A stretch of DNA of 41,805 nucleotides, taken from positions 1 to 41,805 of the IMG/VR virus record IMGVR_UViG_3300046721_000214; one strand, given 5' to 3'. Every line of letters begins with the position of its first letter. Position 1 is the stretch's first letter. Below the pieces are notes generated by a model. That model worked only from the letters and a program-made list of their open reading frames with translations. It was not told where the DNA came from and made no database searches. Source of the DNA: a virus. Below, piece by piece: positions 1-7,746 of this stretch. The position numbers were made by a program, and so were the translations under genes.

Positions 1-232
1 CAGCGCTCAGGTTCCCGGCGGTACTAAAGTTTCCAGCCGTGACCACGCCACTCACGCCCAGGTTGCCGGTAATTGAGCCGCCACCGCTCAGCTTCAGGTA
101 TCCCGACGACAACCCGTGGATCGCGTTGTCGGCCGTCGTCCAGTTGGCGTTGAGCAGGTTGCCCCACGAGTCTTGATTCCCGCCAATAGCGGGAAGGCTG
201 AACCCGTAGTTGGGCGTGGTGGTGCCGCTCAT
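1..232 (-). CDS. Tail fiber/spike, N-terminal part (runs off left edge)
   Basis: The frame opens at ATG 232 and stays open to base 1, giving 77 complete codons. It starts MSGTTTPNYG and contains PNYGFSLP and DSWGNLLNANW, a short anchor module also seen in degraded form at the start of the 801-2249 spike ([18 protein letters not shown]). After it come glycine-rich GNL repeats of the kind that begin phage fiber shafts. The likely role is host recognition at the tail tip. The start overlaps nothing, and a TAGGAC sequence formed by the upstream stop lies about 8 bases before it. The missing C-terminus may be the open frame at the right edge of the window. Confidence 0.75.
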   Translation of the reverse strand, partial: MSGTTTPNYGFSLPAIGGNQDSWGNLLNANWTTADNAIHGLSSGYLKLSGGGSITGNLGVSGVVTAGNFSTAGNLSA

Positions 233-242
233 GGCTGCGGTC

Positions 243-566
243 CTATGCTATGCCTGCCGGCGGCTTGCCTGGCCATGGAATAGGCGGCGTCAGCGCTGTC
301 TCGACTGGATCGTCAGCAAGAGAGATTTTCCAGGTGGCACCGGGGTCCCGAGGGACCAAAATCAGCCATCCTAGCGGCCCTAAGCCACGCCTGCGCCCCT
401 GCCAGCCGACCAGGCGGATGTAGTCCTGCCTGTTGCCTTCACTCAGCACGCCTTTGGTGCGCCGCGCCTGCTTGTCCTCCAGCACATAATACGGCTTACC
501 GTCGCAGGCGACCCATTGCGGGTTGGGCTGCGCGGTGTTGGACATCGAACCTGCGAAAGTGGCCAT
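243..566 (-). CDS. Small late protein, unknown (107 aa)
   Basis: This 107-residue frame starts at ATG 566. AGGAG lies 6 bases upstream, and its first bases are part of the preceding gene's TAG stop. The protein is basic in the middle (GWQGRRRGLGPLGW) with a short hydrophobic strand WLILVP and no signal peptide. It sits between two fiber genes, so a tail-tip or fiber-assembly role is plausible from position only. No family was recognised. Confidence 0.7.
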   Translation of the reverse strand: MATFAGSMSNTAQPNPQWVACDGKPYYVLEDKQARRTKGVLSEGNRQDYIRLVGWQGRRRGLGPLGWLILVPRDPGATWKISLADDPVETALTPPIPWPGKPPAGIA

Positions 567-575
567 CGTTGTCTC

Positions 576-788
576 CTATGGTCCGTCTGGAATGAAGCGT
601 TCCACGTCTTCCGCGGTCATTCGTTGCTGCGCCTGCTGCTGAAGCTGCGTTGTCAGGCCCTCGATGATGGGCGCGGAGATCTCGAACGGCATGGCGTGCT
701 TGCGGAGCGCGAACAGCACGACGTTCCACTGCTCGGCCACCAGGTTGCACGTCATCGGTCGGTTCGGCTCGATCGGCTGCATCTCCAT
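576..788 (-). CDS. Small late protein, unknown (70 aa)
   Basis: This 70-residue frame starts at ATG 788. AGGAG lies about 9 bases upstream and overlaps the TAG stop of the spike gene, as at the next gene. It contains a Q-rich helix (LTTQLQQQAQQRMTAED) and no hydrophobic segment. It is probably cotranscribed with the spike genes. A chaperone or small tail subunit is possible by position, but no family was recognised. Confidence 0.7.
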   Translation of the reverse strand: MEMQPIEPNRPMTCNLVAEQWNVVLFALRKHAMPFEISAPIIEGLTTQLQQQAQQRMTAEDVERFIPDGP

Positions 789-800
789 GCGGTGTCGCTC

Positions 801-2249
801 CTACGGTGTGGTGCTGCCGGTGACGGTGCCGCGCGCTCGCACGTTGCCTGACGCATCGACGCTCCACATATCGACGCCAGCGACGGTGTAATAGAGCCGC
901 TGCGTCGCTGAGCGATATTGCAGGATGTGGTTGTTCTGTCCTGCTGCTGTGCCATCACCACTAAAGTCAATCGGCATGTTAGCAGCGAGCCTGATCCCAG
1001 CATCCTTCACGCCGCCATCAACCAGCGTGGCCTGTGAGAACTCCAGGATCGCATCGTAGTAGGCAGCGTTTGAATACAGGAATGCGCCATATGTCGTACT
1101 GGCGGCAGCGGCTGCATTGATGAGCCGTGAGAATTGCATCGCCAGCGTATGGCACTCCCAGGTCACTGTGCCATCAGTGACCGTCGCGCCTACCGTTGTT
1201 GGCCATGTCGGTTGCGTGCTTCCAGTTGTCCCGGCAACGATGCAACGATAGACAAAACCGTTGGCGACTGTCGGCTGTACAAGACCGACAGCGGTTGCCG
1301 TGCCGTTGCTGGCAACGCCATAATCGTGATTAGCCAGCCATGCCGCTGGTGTATTAGCGCGGTTGGCAAAATTGATAGCAACACGCCCGCCTTGATGTGG
1401 ATCGTAAGCCGTGGCCGGGTCTTCCGGGCCGTTGGCTATGATGTCCGACTCCCATCCTATGATATTCCCGGTTGCTGTGGCGTCGAGGCCAGTGTTGTCC
1501 TGGCTTGAACCAAAAAACTGCCACGTTGCAGCGTAACCAAACTTGTGGACACGGCTGGCAATCGACACGTCTTGCGTTGCGTTCGGCGCCCCACCGATCC
1601 CGCCGTAGCTTTCAAGGTTGACGTTGTGCGACCACGTATAACCACTGGCACCTGTGAAACTGGAAGCGCCAACGACCAAACTACTGACGACAGTAGGCGC
1701 CCCAAAGGCGGTGGGGTTATTGTTGATCAGACCAACCTGAACCGTGGCAAAGCCATTGCTGCTGGTCGTCATCTGCTTATAGAAACCCTTACGGCCTATC
1801 AGCATCGTCTCTACGATATCGCCATCACCGATGTACTGTTGAAGACCGGCGTTGCCTTCCACCATGAAGCGGATATTGCCAGTACCGGCACCTCGCACGA
1901 AACCGGCGGTGTTAACATTCCACGTGCCAGGAGGCACATAGACTGTGCCATCGGTTGGTGCCGCATTGTATGCTGCCAGGAATGCCGCCGTGTCATTCGT
2001 GCCATCCATCTTGGCACCGAAGTCCTTGACGTTCATCCGATCGGCCGAGCGATCCTGTGCCGAGCGTGAGGCGGTGCTGCCGGTTGCGGTCCAGTAGAGC
2101 GGTGCCCCGATGCCTCCTGTCCCGCCCCACAGAGTATCCAGCCTGTCGGCGTTGAGGTTGAGGTGGCTGCCCCACTGGTTGATGTCAGCGTTGGCGATCG
2201 GCTTATAAAGACCAAGGTTTGGCGTCAGGGTGTAGTTGGAGCCACTCAT
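801..2249 (-). CDS. Tail spike with pectate-lyase-like beta-helix (482 aa)
   Basis: The N-terminal residues (about 1-45) carry an anchor module, [18 protein letters not shown], related to that of the fiber gene at the left edge. Around residues 70-115 follows the classic start of a phage pectate-lyase-type spike, [15 protein letters not shown], then [12 protein letters not shown] and VYVPPGTW. The long central region would be a right-handed beta-helix that binds or cleaves host surface glycan. The C-terminus ([14 protein letters not shown]) resembles the end of the fiber fragment at the right edge (DAAGNLTVHGTVHG). ATG 2249 overlaps the upstream stop as ATGA. Catalytic residues could not be assigned, so receptor binding without cleavage is equally possible. 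Confidence 0.85.
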   Translation of the reverse strand: MSGSNYTLTPNLGLYKPIANADINQWGSHLNLNADRLDTLWGGTGGIGAPLYWTATGSTASRSAQDRSADRMNVKDFGAKMDGTNDTAAFLAAYNAAPTDGTVYVPPGTWNVNTAGFVRGAGTGNIRFMVEGNAGLQQYIGDGDIVETMLIGRKGFYKQMTTSSNGFATVQVGLINNNPTAFGAPTVVSSLVVGASSFTGASGYTWSHNVNLESYGGIGGAPNATQDVSIASRVHKFGYAATWQFFGSSQDNTGLDATATGNIIGWESDIIANGPEDPATAYDPHQGGRVAINFANRANTPAAWLANHDYGVASNGTATAVGLVQPTVANGFVYRCIVAGTTGSTQPTWPTTVGATVTDGTVTWECHTLAMQFSRLINAAAAASTTYGAFLYSNAAYYDAILEFSQATLVDGGVKDAGIRLAANMPIDFSGDGTAAGQNNHILQYRSATQRLYYTVAGVDMWSVDASGNVRARGTVTGSTTP

Positions 2250-2476
2250 GCCACCACCTCCAATCGCGGATCATTCGGCGGCCCTGACGGCAGCGTGGTA
2301 GCCGTCCAGGTGCCGGCCTCGCACATCTGGGTTGGGATGGCCCACGTCTCGATCATGTGCGCGGACGGCCCCAACGAGAGGGTCGCCAGGCCGGCGATCT
2401 GCACGACGCTGTATGGCGGCCACGGGCCGACGCCGAACGGGCCTGCACCGAAGGGGTATGCGCCGCTGCCGCTCAT
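2246..2476 (-). CDS. Small late protein between fibers (76 aa)
   Basis: The frame is coupled to both neighbours by ATGA overlaps at 2476 and 2249, which strongly supports translation. It starts [19 protein letters not shown], a Gly/Pro/Phe-rich segment, followed by a more ordered part ([15 protein letters not shown]). No signal peptide or membrane helix is seen. It probably belongs to the fiber module as a small tail or connector protein. No family was recognised. Confidence 0.75.
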   Translation of the reverse strand: MSGSGAYPFGAGPFGVGPWPPYSVVQIAGLATLSLGPSAHMIETWAIPTQMCEAGTWTATTLPSGPPNDPRLEVVA

Positions 2477-4080
2477 ACAACACGCACTTGCAGCGCACTG
2501 ACGTTTCGATAGATGCCGCCGACAGGGACGCCGGCACTCGCAGCAGCGGCGTCATTGGCGGCATTGGGCGGCGGCACAGCGAGGTTGACCGTTCCTGTCC
2601 CTGCGGTGGTCAGCGTCAGCGAGGCGTTCGCGCCTGATCCGGACGCGCCGATTGTCGCTGTTGCAGTTGCCGCGCCCGTAGCGCCGACGATCCACGCCAG
2701 CCGCTGCCCCACCAGCAACGTCTCTGCATTGCTATCCGTGTAAACCGCCCTGGTGTGATCAATGCCATGCAACCAGGTGCCGTCCAACTGTAATGGCCCG
2801 TAGGGATACTGTGATGCTGTGCCGGTGATGTCGCCGGTCGCGTAGATACCGCGTCCGGTCAGCCCGGCGACGCTGTTCGGCTCGATCAGGTAGCCGTTAT
2901 AGAACTTGACCGGGAACCCCGTGCTGTTGTTGGCGGCTGAGCGACTGACCGAATAGCCGAACGTGGCGTTCTTGCCCTCGCCCCCGCCCGTGCCGCCGAA
3001 CGTGACGGCTTCCGGCACCATCAGCAGGCCGCCGGTCGGGTTAGCCGGCGTCCGGTCACGCATCCAGCCTTTGTCGGCGCCGCGATTGACGACGTTCAGC
3101 TCACCGACGATGCAGGCCCAGTTGTTGGTTGTATCGTTCGGCGACTGCGCCACGATCCAGGCGGCCATCTTGGCTGGCGCCTGTCCCGCGATGAATGCAG
3201 TGTCGAAGATCGAAAGCAGAGTGGTTCCAACATCGAAGCCAGCCGACCCGGCGGTGCTGAGATAATCAAACCGGTGCCCGTTCGCACCATTGGCGCCAGT
3301 ATTGTTTCCAACGAGATACGCGCCGGTAACGGCATTCGCGCCGGTCGCATTGCTGCTGCTCATCGTGAGACGGAAGTTGGTCGAGACGGTCTGGGTGGAC
3401 TGGGTAAACAGCAAGCCAGTGTCGATAAACGCGCCGCCAGCGCCATACGCATACAGCCCAAGATTATCCGATGCGTCTGTTATGAACCGCCAGCGATTGA
3501 CCCCGGCATTCTGCCAGTTGATGCCCTTGTTAGCACCGGCCGCGCCGTTGAGTGTGAGCGTCGGCACGCCTGTTCCGCTGCCGATGGCTAGATTGCCGGG
3601 TGTGATCGTGCCGCCGGCAGTCGGCAGCCATGGCGATGACGAGGTGCCCCCGACGCCTGACGCCGCCTGCACGTTGAGCGTGGCTGGTGAGAACCGCACG
3701 ATGTCACCGGAGGCGACGGATATGGTCATCGGCACACCGCTCGTCGGGTCCATTAACTGTCCCCAGTAAAGCCGATTGCCGCCGATCTGCGCGTCCCACA
3801 GCTCGAAGTAGCCAACGGTGCCCCAGGCAGCCAATGCCATCGGGAACTCGATGGCGGCGACGTTAGCGGCCATGTTGGCCGGCGTGGTGGCAAGCGCAAA
3901 GGTGGCTGTCGTGCGATAATAGCCAAGACCGGACACCTCAATGCCTGGCGCGCTCTCGGTGGGAGCCTGCGCCGCCATGCACAGCGCCACGAACACTCGA
4001 GTCGGTGATACCATCGGCGCGAACCCGAGGGTATGGCCCAGCACTGCCTGCTCAAGTCCGAGGCTGGCGCTGCCGCTCAT
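2473..4080 (-). CDS. Tail fiber/appendage protein (535 aa)
   Basis: ATG 4080 overlaps the upstream stop as ATGA. About the first 140 residues form a compact domain (LGLEQAVLGHTLG, SGLGYYRTTATFALA, GTVGYFELWDAQIGG, GDIVRFSPATLNVQA) typical of phage tail proteins that act as a structural base for appendages. The rest is Gly/Thr/Ala-rich and low in charge, with repeated TLTLNGAAGA-like strands, consistent with a trimeric fiber. The protein ends in a Val-rich strand (ALQVRVV). It is part of a run of fiber genes that all begin MSG(S/T). Its receptor is unknown. Confidence 0.8.
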   Translation of the reverse strand: MSGSASLGLEQAVLGHTLGFAPMVSPTRVFVALCMAAQAPTESAPGIEVSGLGYYRTTATFALATTPANMAANVAAIEFPMALAAWGTVGYFELWDAQIGGNRLYWGQLMDPTSGVPMTISVASGDIVRFSPATLNVQAASGVGGTSSSPWLPTAGGTITPGNLAIGSGTGVPTLTLNGAAGANKGINWQNAGVNRWRFITDASDNLGLYAYGAGGAFIDTGLLFTQSTQTVSTNFRLTMSSSNATGANAVTGAYLVGNNTGANGANGHRFDYLSTAGSAGFDVGTTLLSIFDTAFIAGQAPAKMAAWIVAQSPNDTTNNWACIVGELNVVNRGADKGWMRDRTPANPTGGLLMVPEAVTFGGTGGGEGKNATFGYSVSRSAANNSTGFPVKFYNGYLIEPNSVAGLTGRGIYATGDITGTASQYPYGPLQLDGTWLHGIDHTRAVYTDSNAETLLVGQRLAWIVGATGAATATATIGASGSGANASLTLTTAGTGTVNLAVPPPNAANDAAAASAGVPVGGIYRNVSALQVRVV

Positions 4081-5285
4081 GTGGTCACCCCCTGCAGTTC
4101 GGCGTTGGACAGTGCCCTCGGCCAGTAGCGTACACGGCGCGCCCAGGCACAGATCTGGCCCTGAAAATGTTCCGGCCCAGCTATTGTCAGATTGACAATC
4201 GTGGGCAGCGATGTGACAGCATTACCGGCTGATGGCGTTCCTAAAATCCCATCATGGGCACTGGCAACAGCACCATTGAGGGTCCACGCGCCAGCGCCTT
4301 TATGCACAATGCCAGCCGTATTAACCGCGGCGGATGCACCAGTGCGAGCAACCTGAGTGCCGCCAACAAAGATAAAGGAACCCGCAACATTTGGGGAAGT
4401 CCCGGCGGGTGATGACATTTCATCAGCGTCGATGAAATCGTTGTTCGAGTTTGCCCCTACGAACTGGGCTGGCGCGTTGAAGGGAGAAGTAGCTCCTTTT
4501 AGTATATACTCTACTGCTAACGAACCCTTGGTCTGGTCATACCACGCTGCAACCGGCATAGAGCACGTCTCGACTGCCCGCGTCACAGTCGCTGCTGTCG
4601 TGGCGATCCACGATGTAGCAAATCCACCGGCCTCCAGGTTGGCATTCAGCACCGATCCAGTGACGGTGCATGTCAGCGTCCCGGCGGTTGGGGTGAACGT
4701 CAGTGTCACGCGAGTTGGGAAAGCACCAGCGCCGACAAGAGAGCCTGTTGACGTGCCGCTCAGCGTCACCGTGCCGGTGCCATAGAATGACAGCGTGTAT
4801 GCCTGTGCAGTGACGGCTACCGACTGCGTGCCAAGCGTCGCACTGTTCAGGAGGATGTTGGTCCGCGCCTCCTCGATCAGCAATCCATTGAGTGCGTGTG
4901 TGCTCGGGTTGTAGTCCCAGCGCGGCGTGTTGGTGGTCGCCGTCTGCAACACACCAGCCGCATCAAAGTATGTGCCGGTGCTGGCGCGGGCGAACGTAAT
5001 GCGGCTGTCTAGGCTTCCCGGCGTCATGAAGGACAGATCGAGCGTCACGCCGGGCGGACCACCGAGGACCGTCTGCTGTCCGGCGTGGTGCGGGGCTGTC
5101 ACCTGGCGCGAGAACAGCATGCACCAGCCAGCCGCGCTGATCGGCCCCTCGATGCGCGCGCAGGAACTCGATGGGGCATAGTGGCGGCACATGCCGCAGC
5201 GCTCGGCGCCGCCGGCTGGCGTATAGCGCGCGGCCTGCCTGGTGGCCTTGGGCGTGGCGCGGGTGGTGAGCATCTGCAGCGGCAT
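4077..5285 (-). CDS. Tail protein with N-terminal HiPIP-like four-Cys domain and LamG/fiber-like C-terminus (402 aa)
   Basis: ATG 5285 overlaps the upstream stop as TGATG; a second ATG four codons on (5273) is possible. Residues about 18-58 hold Cys30-x2-Cys33-x8-Cys42-x12-Cys55, with GPISAAGWCMLF around the last cysteine. As recalled, this satisfies the HiPIP signature C-x(6,9)-[LIVM]-x(3)-G-[YW]-C-x(2)-[FYW], so a [4Fe-4S] site is plausible. Residues about 85-400 resemble phage appendage proteins with a lectin-like fold: RITFARASTGTYFDAAG, GLLIEEARTNILLNS, and the ending RRVRYWPRALSNAELQ, typical of LamG-like modules. It lies between the adaptor and fiber genes. The iron-sulfur assignment is motif-based, and a zinc site is the alternative. 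Confidence 0.8.
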   Translation of the reverse strand: MPLQMLTTRATPKATRQAARYTPAGGAERCGMCRHYAPSSSCARIEGPISAAGWCMLFSRQVTAPHHAGQQTVLGGPPGVTLDLSFMTPGSLDSRITFARASTGTYFDAAGVLQTATTNTPRWDYNPSTHALNGLLIEEARTNILLNSATLGTQSVAVTAQAYTLSFYGTGTVTLSGTSTGSLVGAGAFPTRVTLTFTPTAGTLTCTVTGSVLNANLEAGGFATSWIATTAATVTRAVETCSMPVAAWYDQTKGSLAVEYILKGATSPFNAPAQFVGANSNNDFIDADEMSSPAGTSPNVAGSFIFVGGTQVARTGASAAVNTAGIVHKGAGAWTLNGAVASAHDGILGTPSAGNAVTSLPTIVNLTIAGPEHFQGQICAWARRVRYWPRALSNAELQGVTT

Positions 5286-5962
5286 CAGAAGCACACCGCG
5301 ACTTCGGCACGCAGCGGGGCTCCGCTATAATCGCTCTGCTGCTTCCAAAGATTGGCCCGTGTGATGGCCTGCTGCCATGTAGTGTCAGCCTGCGTCGCCC
5401 TGTCGTCGTCCAGTGCCCACAAGGCGCCTTGCTTAACAACGCCCCACAGGTAGACGGGATACAGATTTTCCAGAATGGGATTGGTGTCAGTCGGGAGGCG
5501 AAGCGGGACGGGCTTTGTATAATAGCCCATCATTATCTGTTGCGGCACCCAGCTTGGGTCAGGAGGATTTGGGATGGTTGGGTGGGGGAGCAGTTCTATG
5601 CAGTCATGCACGAGGCGGTAGGCGGTGCATGGCCCGCTGAAGGCTGTGATGGTGTCGTAGGGCTGCCAGCCGATCGGCGCATACTGCGGTGCCCAATGTC
5701 CCGACCATTGATCCTTGAGGACGAGCATCTCACCCGTGGTGTTGTCCCTGATGGACTCCATGGTGGCGAAGTCGGGCGGCAGGGTGATGTATGCGTTGTC
5801 GATCGGCTGCACGGCGTGCTTGACCTGGCAGCGCGCCCGCAGCGTCTCGGCCAGCTCAGTCTCCACTGCCAGCACCCAGCCCGGCATGACGCCGTTGGTC
5901 AGGATGTCCTGCCGGTTGAGGTAGCTGGCCACGTCGGCCTGGAGTTGCGCGAGGCTGGCCAT
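5285..5962 (-). CDS. Head-tail adaptor protein (SU10 adaptor-like, 225 aa)
   Basis: It starts MASLAQLQADVASYLNRQDI and contains ETELAETLRARC, ITLPPDFATMESI and PVYLWGVVKQGALWALDDD. This pattern fits the phage adaptor family found under SU10-like portals, where a ring of copies joins the portal to the tail. The length of about 225 residues is usual. ATG 5962 overlaps the upstream stop as TGATG, and its own stop overlaps the next start. Its place downstream of the capsid gene and before the tail fibers agrees with this role. Confidence 0.75.
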   Translation of the reverse strand: MASLAQLQADVASYLNRQDILTNGVMPGWVLAVETELAETLRARCQVKHAVQPIDNAYITLPPDFATMESIRDNTTGEMLVLKDQWSGHWAPQYAPIGWQPYDTITAFSGPCTAYRLVHDCIELLPHPTIPNPPDPSWVPQQIMMGYYTKPVPLRLPTDTNPILENLYPVYLWGVVKQGALWALDDDRATQADTTWQQAITRANLWKQQSDYSGAPLRAEVAVCF

Positions 5963-6438
5963 CAGGGGGCCGCGACAACCACGGCATTGGACGGCGGGGC
6001 CGTGCCCGTGCCTGCCGCGTTTTCAGCCGTCACGACACAGGTGACGGAATGCCCGACATCGGCCCCGGTGACGGGAAGGTCCATGCCATCGCTGGGGATG
6101 TCGGCGCCGTCCATCTTCCACTGGTAGACGTAAGCGGCCGGCTCGCCCGTCCAGTTCCCCATGGTGCAGTTGAGCGTGCTGCCCACCTGCGAGACGTAGG
6201 GCACATCGACGTTGGTGGGCGCTGTGACAGTCACAGGCGGCGGGGCGCCGTCCGCATCCAGCATCAGCACCGGCTCGTATTGGCTGCCCTCCAGCACCGC
6301 GCCGGCGGCGGCTGTCTCCTCGCCCTGTGCCAGTGCTTTGACCTTCGCGTCACTGATGCCGTCGGCCTCGGGGTACATGCGGATCAGCGGCACCGGATCG
6401 ATGTCGTCCGCGAGGACTGGCGCTGTGGTGCCGCTCAT
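5962..6438 (-). CDS. Ig-like-domain virion protein, paralog of the upstream gene (158 aa)
   Basis: ATG 6438 overlaps the upstream stop as ATGA; longer readings would run through the neighbouring gene. Residues about 10-65 (DIDPVPLIRMYPEAD, ALAQGEETAAAGAVL, EPVLMLD) repeat the core of the neighbouring 6435-6803 protein. Residues about 72-158 form an Ig-like beta-sandwich typical of phage surface decorations: a Val/Thr-rich start, Cys-x-MGNWTGEP, YVYQWKMDG, VGHSVTCVVTAENAAG. The two cysteines sit where an Ig disulfide would be. The protein may decorate the head or tail and hold phage to glycans. Confidence 0.7.
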   Translation of the reverse strand: MSGTTAPVLADDIDPVPLIRMYPEADGISDAKVKALAQGEETAAAGAVLEGSQYEPVLMLDADGAPPPVTVTAPTNVDVPYVSQVGSTLNCTMGNWTGEPAAYVYQWKMDGADIPSDGMDLPVTGADVGHSVTCVVTAENAAGTGTAPPSNAVVVAAP

Positions 6439-6803
6439 GGCTTGGTCTTTGGCGCTGGCTGCCCCGGTATCACCTGGGGTGCCACTGCGGGGTCGCCCTC
6501 GATCCAGACCGGCTCCTGCTGCGCAGCGACCAGCGTCGCGCCCTGCTCCCAGGTTTCCTTGCCCTGCGCGAGTGCCAGGGCCTCGACATCGGCGGCGCTG
6601 TCTGCCTCCGGGAACAGCCGATGCAGCAGCACGGGGTCGATGCCCTCGACCATGACCGGCTCGGCGCCTTTGGTCTCGGGCGTCTGCGCGACCTGGCCGG
6701 CCATCGGCGTCATGCTCCCCGCGGTTGCGGGAGCGCCACCGACGCCGGGTGTGGGCTTCATGCTGCCGGCATGCGGAGCGTCGTGTTTGGTTGGGCTGGC
6801 CAT
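6435..6803 (-). CDS. Small virion-module protein, paralog of downstream Ig-fused gene (122 aa)
   Basis: ATG 6803 follows AAGGAG with a 6-base spacer, one of the best Shine-Dalgarno sites in the module. The first 45 residues are Pro/Ala/Gly-rich and probably disordered. Residues about 52-105 (GIDPVLLHRLFPEAD, ALALAQGKETWEQGATLV, QEPVWIEGD) match the N-terminal part of the next gene. The function is unknown. The pair probably arose by tandem duplication, and only the downstream copy gained an Ig-like domain. Confidence 0.7.
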   Translation of the reverse strand: MASPTKHDAPHAGSMKPTPGVGGAPATAGSMTPMAGQVAQTPETKGAEPVMVEGIDPVLLHRLFPEADSAADVEALALAQGKETWEQGATLVAAQQEPVWIEGDPAVAPQVIPGQPAPKTKP

Positions 6804-6814
6804 GGTGGTCTCCT

Positions 6815-7141
6815 TTAGATGCGTCGTCCGTCGTCTGTCCTGAACACGCGGTTGTCGCGCTCATCGAGCCAGGCATTGAGCGCCTTCTGGTCTTTCGTGA
6901 TCCCGAGCTTCTGGAGCTGCTGCCAGATGACCATCGGAATGCGCGCGACATGGGTGATGCCGTCGGGCTGGCTTCTGGCCTGGTGCTTATCGAACGAATT
7001 CGCCTGGCGCTTGTTGGCTTCGATGATGGGCTTGAGGTCTTGCGTCTGGACGATGAGCGGCAGCCCGGTTTCGCTGTCGATCTCGATCGTCGTGCCGCGG
7101 CGCGTGACCGGGTTCCAGTTGTCGTACAGGTATTCCGTCAT
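6815..7141 (-). CDS. Late protein of unknown function (108 aa)
   Basis: The 108-residue frame starts MTEYLYDNWNPVTRRG, ends RVFRTDDGRRI, and contains IPMVIWQQLQKLGITKDQKALNAWLDERDNR. It resembles small proteins commonly found just after the capsid gene in podovirus-like phages, but no function was recognised. No good Shine-Dalgarno site precedes the ATG. Instead, a short inverted repeat (AGCGG-TAAT-CCGCT, 7142-7155) abuts the start. On the other side of an 89 bp spacer lies the divergent endonuclease VII-like gene. Confidence 0.75.
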   Translation of the reverse strand: MTEYLYDNWNPVTRRGTTIEIDSETGLPLIVQTQDLKPIIEANKRQANSFDKHQARSQPDGITHVARIPMVIWQQLQKLGITKDQKALNAWLDERDNRVFRTDDGRRI

Positions 7142-7161
7142 AGCGGTAATCCGCTATAAGC

Positions 7162-7197
7162 GGGGCGTTGCTGGCTGTGGGAAGCCAGCAGCGCCCC
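7162..7197. promoter_or_regulatory. Strong 15-bp stem-loop between capsid-side genes
   Basis: GGGGCGTTGCTGGCT (7162-7176) pairs with AGCCAGCAGCGCCCC (7183-7197) across a 6-base loop, with a single G-U wobble in the plus-strand RNA. No T-run follows on either strand, so it is not a standard terminator. It lies downstream of the capsid gene in late transcription and just upstream of the endonuclease VII-like gene. It could be a processing or stability element for capsid mRNA, or the border of an inserted nuclease cassette. Confidence 0.6.
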
Positions 7198-7230
7198 TGA
7201 CCACGATCCTACTGGAGAGGACCGAAGCTG

Positions 7231-7746
7231 ATGCCATATGATGATGACGAGACGCGCAAGTCTATCAAGACTGCTTATATGCGAACTTGGGTTGCGGAAA
7301 ACCGCGAGGCTCGCGCTGCCTATCAGAAGGAATATGCCCAAAAGAACCGCGAAGCCTTGCGCGAGAACCGGCGACGTTATCGCGAGAAGAACCGCCAAAA
7401 GATCAGAGAAGCCAATAACGCGTCCATACGCGATCAGAACGGCGAACTGACCGAGACTTACAAGGAGCGTCTTGAGGCCAAGACCGAAAAATGGCGCCAG
7501 GACTTGGTGGCTATGGCGGGAAGACCGCGACCGAAGGTGTGCGACATCTGCGGCGGACCACCTGATCCCAAGAAGGGGATGCACTACGATCATTGCCATC
7601 AAACCGGCAAGTTTCGTGGCTGGCTTTGCCGCAAGTGCAACCTGATGCTCGGGAACGCCGAGGATGACCCCTCCCGGCTTCGGGAAGGGGCCTCTTACCT
7701 CGAACGCTTCAGTGAAGTAAATCAAAGTATAGACCTCACTGATTAA
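7231..7746 (+). CDS. Endonuclease VII-like HNH/His-Me nuclease (171 aa)
   Basis: Residues about 100-140 contain Cys104-x2-Cys107, then YDHCHQTGKFRGWLC (residues 119-133) and Cys133-x2-Cys136. This is the zinc-bound core of the recombination endonuclease VII family, with Asp120-His121 as the catalytic pair. The first 95 residues form a long, highly basic helix (repeated KNR/REK blocks) that probably binds DNA. GGAGAGG lies 10 bases before ATG 7231. The gene is on the opposite strand to the late operon, between the capsid gene and the next tail gene, and its 3' end overlaps the capsid gene by 11 bases. It may be a selfish homing-type insert or a phage junction resolvase. Confidence 0.85.
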   Translation: MPYDDDETRKSIKTAYMRTWVAENREARAAYQKEYAQKNREALRENRRRYREKNRQKIREANNASIRDQNGELTETYKERLEAKTEKWRQDLVAMAGRPRPKVCDICGGPPDPKKGMHYDHCHQTGKFRGWLCRKCNLMLGNAEDDPSRLREGASYLERFSEVNQSIDLTD

